The notes under the pieces were generated by a model. That model had not been told where the DNA came from. It was given only the letters and a program-made list of their open reading frames with translations, and ran no database searches. A DNA stretch of 64,000 bases from JAFAXD01 sp963833605 (lineage in GTDB: Bacteria > Pseudomonadota > Alphaproteobacteria > Rhizobiales > Xanthobacteraceae): assembly GCA_963833605.1 (NCBI GenBank), contig CAWHYZ010000003.1, positions 124,001 to 188,000 of the forward strand, written 5' to 3'. Shown piece by piece: positions 61,401 through 64,000 of the stretch; the stretch's first letter is position 1, and every line of letters begins with the position of its first letter. A program made the position numbers and the translations under genes.

Positions 61401-64000
61401 TCCCGCGAACCTGGTGATCAGCAACTTCGTGGTCGGCGACACGATCGACCTCGCATCAGTCCCATTCACCGGCAGCGGCTCGGCCACCACCTCCGGCAGC
61501 GTACTGACGGTGTCGGAAGGCGGGCAGACCTACAATATTTCGTTCAGCACGAATTTGTCCGGCAGCAATTTCACGCTCATCCCCGACGGCGGGTCGGGCA
61601 CCGACATCACGCTCGGCGTCCCGGTGAGTTCGGGCCAAGTCCTGTCGATCACCAACGGCCAGACCAGCACCGGGCTTGTGGTGCTCAGCGGCGGCATCGT
61701 GGAGGTGTTCTCCGGCGGCGTGGCGAACCAGACCATCATCGACAACGGCGGTCTCGTCGAGGTCTTCTCCAGCGGCACGGTTGTCAGCACCAGTATCCAG
61801 AGCGGCGGCGTGCTCGAATATTTCGGCGGCGCCATCACGAGCGGAACCACGTTCGTGCCGGGAGCAATCATTGAAATCGGCTCCGGCTACGTTGCCAGCG
61901 GCGCGACCGTCAACAGCGGCCTGATCACCGAGGTTGCGTTCAGCGGCCTTGCCATCAGCAACACCATCATCGGCGCCACCGCGATTGCGCTCTCCGGCGG
62001 CGTTGCCAGCGCCAACACGGTCAGCAGCGGCGGCCTCGTGGCCGTCTCCTCGGGCGGGCGCGATATCGCGGCGCTGATCAGCAACGGCGGCAGCGGTATC
62101 GTTTCATCCGGCGGGACCGATTCCAATTCGACGATCTTCTCCGGCGGCAGCGCGTCGGTTCTGTTCGGCGGCATCGCGAGCGGTACCACCATTTCGGGCG
62201 GCGGTGCCGCCACCATCTTCGGCTCGCTGACGAGCGCGAGCGATCTCGGCGCCCTGACCCTGTCGTCGGGCGGCGTCGCCGATCATCTGACCGTGTCGAG
62301 CGGCGGCCTGCTCAATGTGCTCGGCACCACCACAAGCAACGTCAAGGTGCTCGGCGGTGGCGTCGAGACCATATCGTCGGGCGGCTCGGGGACCGGCGTC
62401 ACCGGTTCCGGTACGGCGATCTCCGGCGGCACGGTGAATGTGCTTTCCGGCGGTGAGCTTGACCACGCGACCGTGTCGAGCGGCGGCTTGCTCAACCTGT
62501 CTGCAGGCGGCACCGCTTCGTTCGTGACCGTGGCGAGCGGCGGCAGCGCCAATGTGCTCGGCACGGTCACCAGTAATCAGACGGTGTCGGCCGGTGGCGT
62601 CGAGACCGTGTCGTCCGGCGGCGTGATTTCCGGCGCGTCCAATTCCGGCACCATCGATTTGGGCACGATCAACGTGTCCGCGGCCGGCAGCGCGGCATTC
62701 GTTGCGGTCTCCAGCGGAGGCGCACTCAGCATCCTCTCGGGCGGCGAGCTCGATCACTCGACCAATTCGGCCGGCGGCACGACCACGATCTCCTCCGGCG
62801 GCACGGCCTTCAACCTGACCGTTTCGAGCGGCGGCCTGCTCAACGTGCTCGGCACGGTGCTCAGCAACACCATCGTCCTGGGCGGCGGCGTCGAGAACGT
62901 CTCGTCCGGCGGCCTGGTCAGCGGAGCAATCGGGAGCGGTACGGCCTTGTCCGGCGGCACGCTCAACGTCTTGGCGGGCGGCTCGGCGAGTTTCGTCGGC
63001 GTCAGCAGCGGCGGCATCGAGAACGTCGCCGGCTTTGGCACATCCGTCACCGTGTCGAGCGGCGGCACGCTCAACGTGCTGTCCGGCGGCGCGGCCGGCT
63101 TTGTGACGATCAGCAACGGCGGCGTCGAGAACAACTCCGGCTCCGCCACCTTCACCAACGTGTCGAGCGGCGGCAATCTGTTCGTGTCGGCGGGCGGCTC
63201 AGGATCTTTCATCACCGTCTTCACCGGCGGCTCGGCGACGGTGTTGAGCGGCGGATCGCTCAACGGGGCCGGCGGCATTGGCGGTTCCGAGCTCGTCTCC
63301 GGCGCGGTCGGCGCCGGCATCGGCGGCAACGTGGTCGTTTCCAGCGGTGGCGTGCTCACGGTCTCGGCCGGTGGCACCACCACGGCGACGGACGTGTTTA
63401 CGGGCGGCATCGAGATCGATCGCGGCCTCACCATCGCGGCGCAACTCGATGGCGGCCAGGAGAACGTGTCGAGCGGCGCGACCGCGAGCGACACCGTCGT
63501 CAACAGCGGCGGCGTGCTCAACGTCCTCTCAGGCGGCACGGCAATCAACACCATCGTCAACAGCGGGGGCAGCGAGTTCGTCCTGGTCGGCGGCAAGGCG
63601 AGCGGCACCACCGACCTCGGCAGCGCGACCGTGTTCGGCACCGACGTGAGCGCGAGCATTGGCAGCGGCGGCGTCGAATTCGTGTCCTCGAGCGGCATCC
63701 TCAGCGCCGCCACCGTCGGCAGCGGCGGCCTGCTGGAACTGTTCGGCGGCGCCGCGATCAGCGGCGGCCTGACCTTGAATTCCGGAGCGACCATCGCGTT
63801 CGGCTCCGGTTACACCAACACCGGCCTCGTCGTGAGCGGCGGGATCACCGCCATCGTGGGCTCGGGCGGTACCGCGCTGAGCAACACGATCTCCGGCCTC
63901 GAGGTCGTATCCTCGGGCGGCCTCGCCAGCGGCGACATCGTCGTGGCCGGCGGTGAGTTGCTGGTGCTGGCAGGCGGCGTCACCAAGAGCACGACCGTCA
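55490..64000 (+). CDS. Giant AIDA-repeat adhesin, probable O-heptosylated substrate (frameshifted, runs off window)
   Basis: More than 2,830 residues consist almost wholly of AIDA-type strand-loop-strand repeats (SGGT-x-x-V-x-SGG-x-A-x-x-T-x-V) that build a beta-helix and carry Ser heptosylation sites. Frame 2 reads cleanly from 55490 to about 58358, then the repeats continue in the +1 frame (LDSGAQILAGGTQIVF from 58360) to the window end; a single deleted base in GTC-CTG would explain it. There is no signal peptide: the protein starts MATQFVSSGVTSSGVTVTSG directly in repeats. A non-repeat module sits at about 61370-61660. The C terminus and any translocator or type I signal are outside the window. 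Expressed with the heptosyltransferase 33 bp upstream. Confidence 0.88.
61370..61660 (+). other. Non-repeat module inside the AIDA-repeat protein
   Basis: A segment of about 95 residues interrupts the SGG repeats: FGSSIPANLVISNFVVGDTI, DLASVPFTGSGSATTSG, LTVSEGGQTYNISFSTNLS, FTLIPDGGSGTDITLGV. The DTIDL and TLIPDGGSGTDIT pattern resembles small beta domains that recur in large surface proteins of this group. It is in frame with the repeats on both sides, so it is not a frameshift product. It may be a folding or spacer domain. Confidence 0.7.

Overview
The DNA is GC-rich, and its genes are typical of an alphaproteobacterium of the Hyphomicrobiales, most like the Bradyrhizobium/Rhodopseudomonas group. 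The evidence is a complete fixNOQP-fixGHIS cytochrome cbb3 cluster next to fixLJ, FixK/FNR-type boxes (TTGAT-N4-ATCAA) before several operons, PHB synthase genes, universal stress proteins, a Bug/TctC-type binding protein, and many palindromic intergenic repeats of the rhizobial kind. The genus is an inference from gene content.

Region 1 (1-21.7 kb) is a microaerobic/stress accessory block. It holds the tail of a probable P-type ATPase, two PHA-synthase-like proteins, four small related mono-haem cytochromes c, an HlyD-RbbA-YhhJ type ABC export operon, a FixLJ-like pair with a lone receiver that has lost its phosphoacceptor Asp, a groEL without groES, a small heat-shock protein, two double-domain Usp proteins, an alcohol dehydrogenase, and fixJ-fixL. 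FixK-type boxes lie 40-80 bp before many starts here, so much of the block is probably a low-oxygen regulon.

Region 2 (21.9-35.1 kb) is the cbb3 oxidase structural operon (fixNOQP) and its assembly operon (fixGHIS). It is followed by a voltage-sensor K+ channel with a cyclic-nucleotide domain, an HtrA-like protein that has lost its catalytic His and Ser, a LuxR-type regulator, and two adjacent haem-protein genes that each carry a one-base frameshift.

Region 3 (35.4-43.1 kb) is ordinary metabolism: GNAT, Nudix, an enolase-superfamily dehydratase, a Bug-type binding protein, a small alpha/beta-hydrolase-like protein, a thiolase and an LLM flavin monooxygenase. The gaps carry dispersed palindromic repeats.

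Region 4 (43.1-50.2 kb) is accessory and rearranged. A REP-associated tyrosine transposase is bounded by perfect 17-bp inverted repeats and has satellite copies of its 3' end. Two toxin-antitoxin loci both have damaged toxins. There is also an RTX-toxin-activating acyltransferase homologue, tandem 223-bp repeats, and a methyltransferase.

Region 5 (50.2-64 kb) is a cell-surface secretion/glycosylation island. A type I secretion ABC transporter has had its whole nucleotide-binding domain replaced by a 4.7-copy 220-bp tandem array. It is followed by a family-25 glycosyltransferase, a BAHT-type O-heptosyltransferase with its iron-binding Cys cluster, and a giant AIDA-repeat protein (more than 2,800 residues, running off the window) that lacks an N-terminal signal peptide and carries one frameshift. 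I infer a glycosylated giant adhesin system, with export possibly by type I secretion rather than autotransport. This is the most unusual part of the window. At least four genes carry single-base frameshifts, so sequencing error must be excluded before calling decay.
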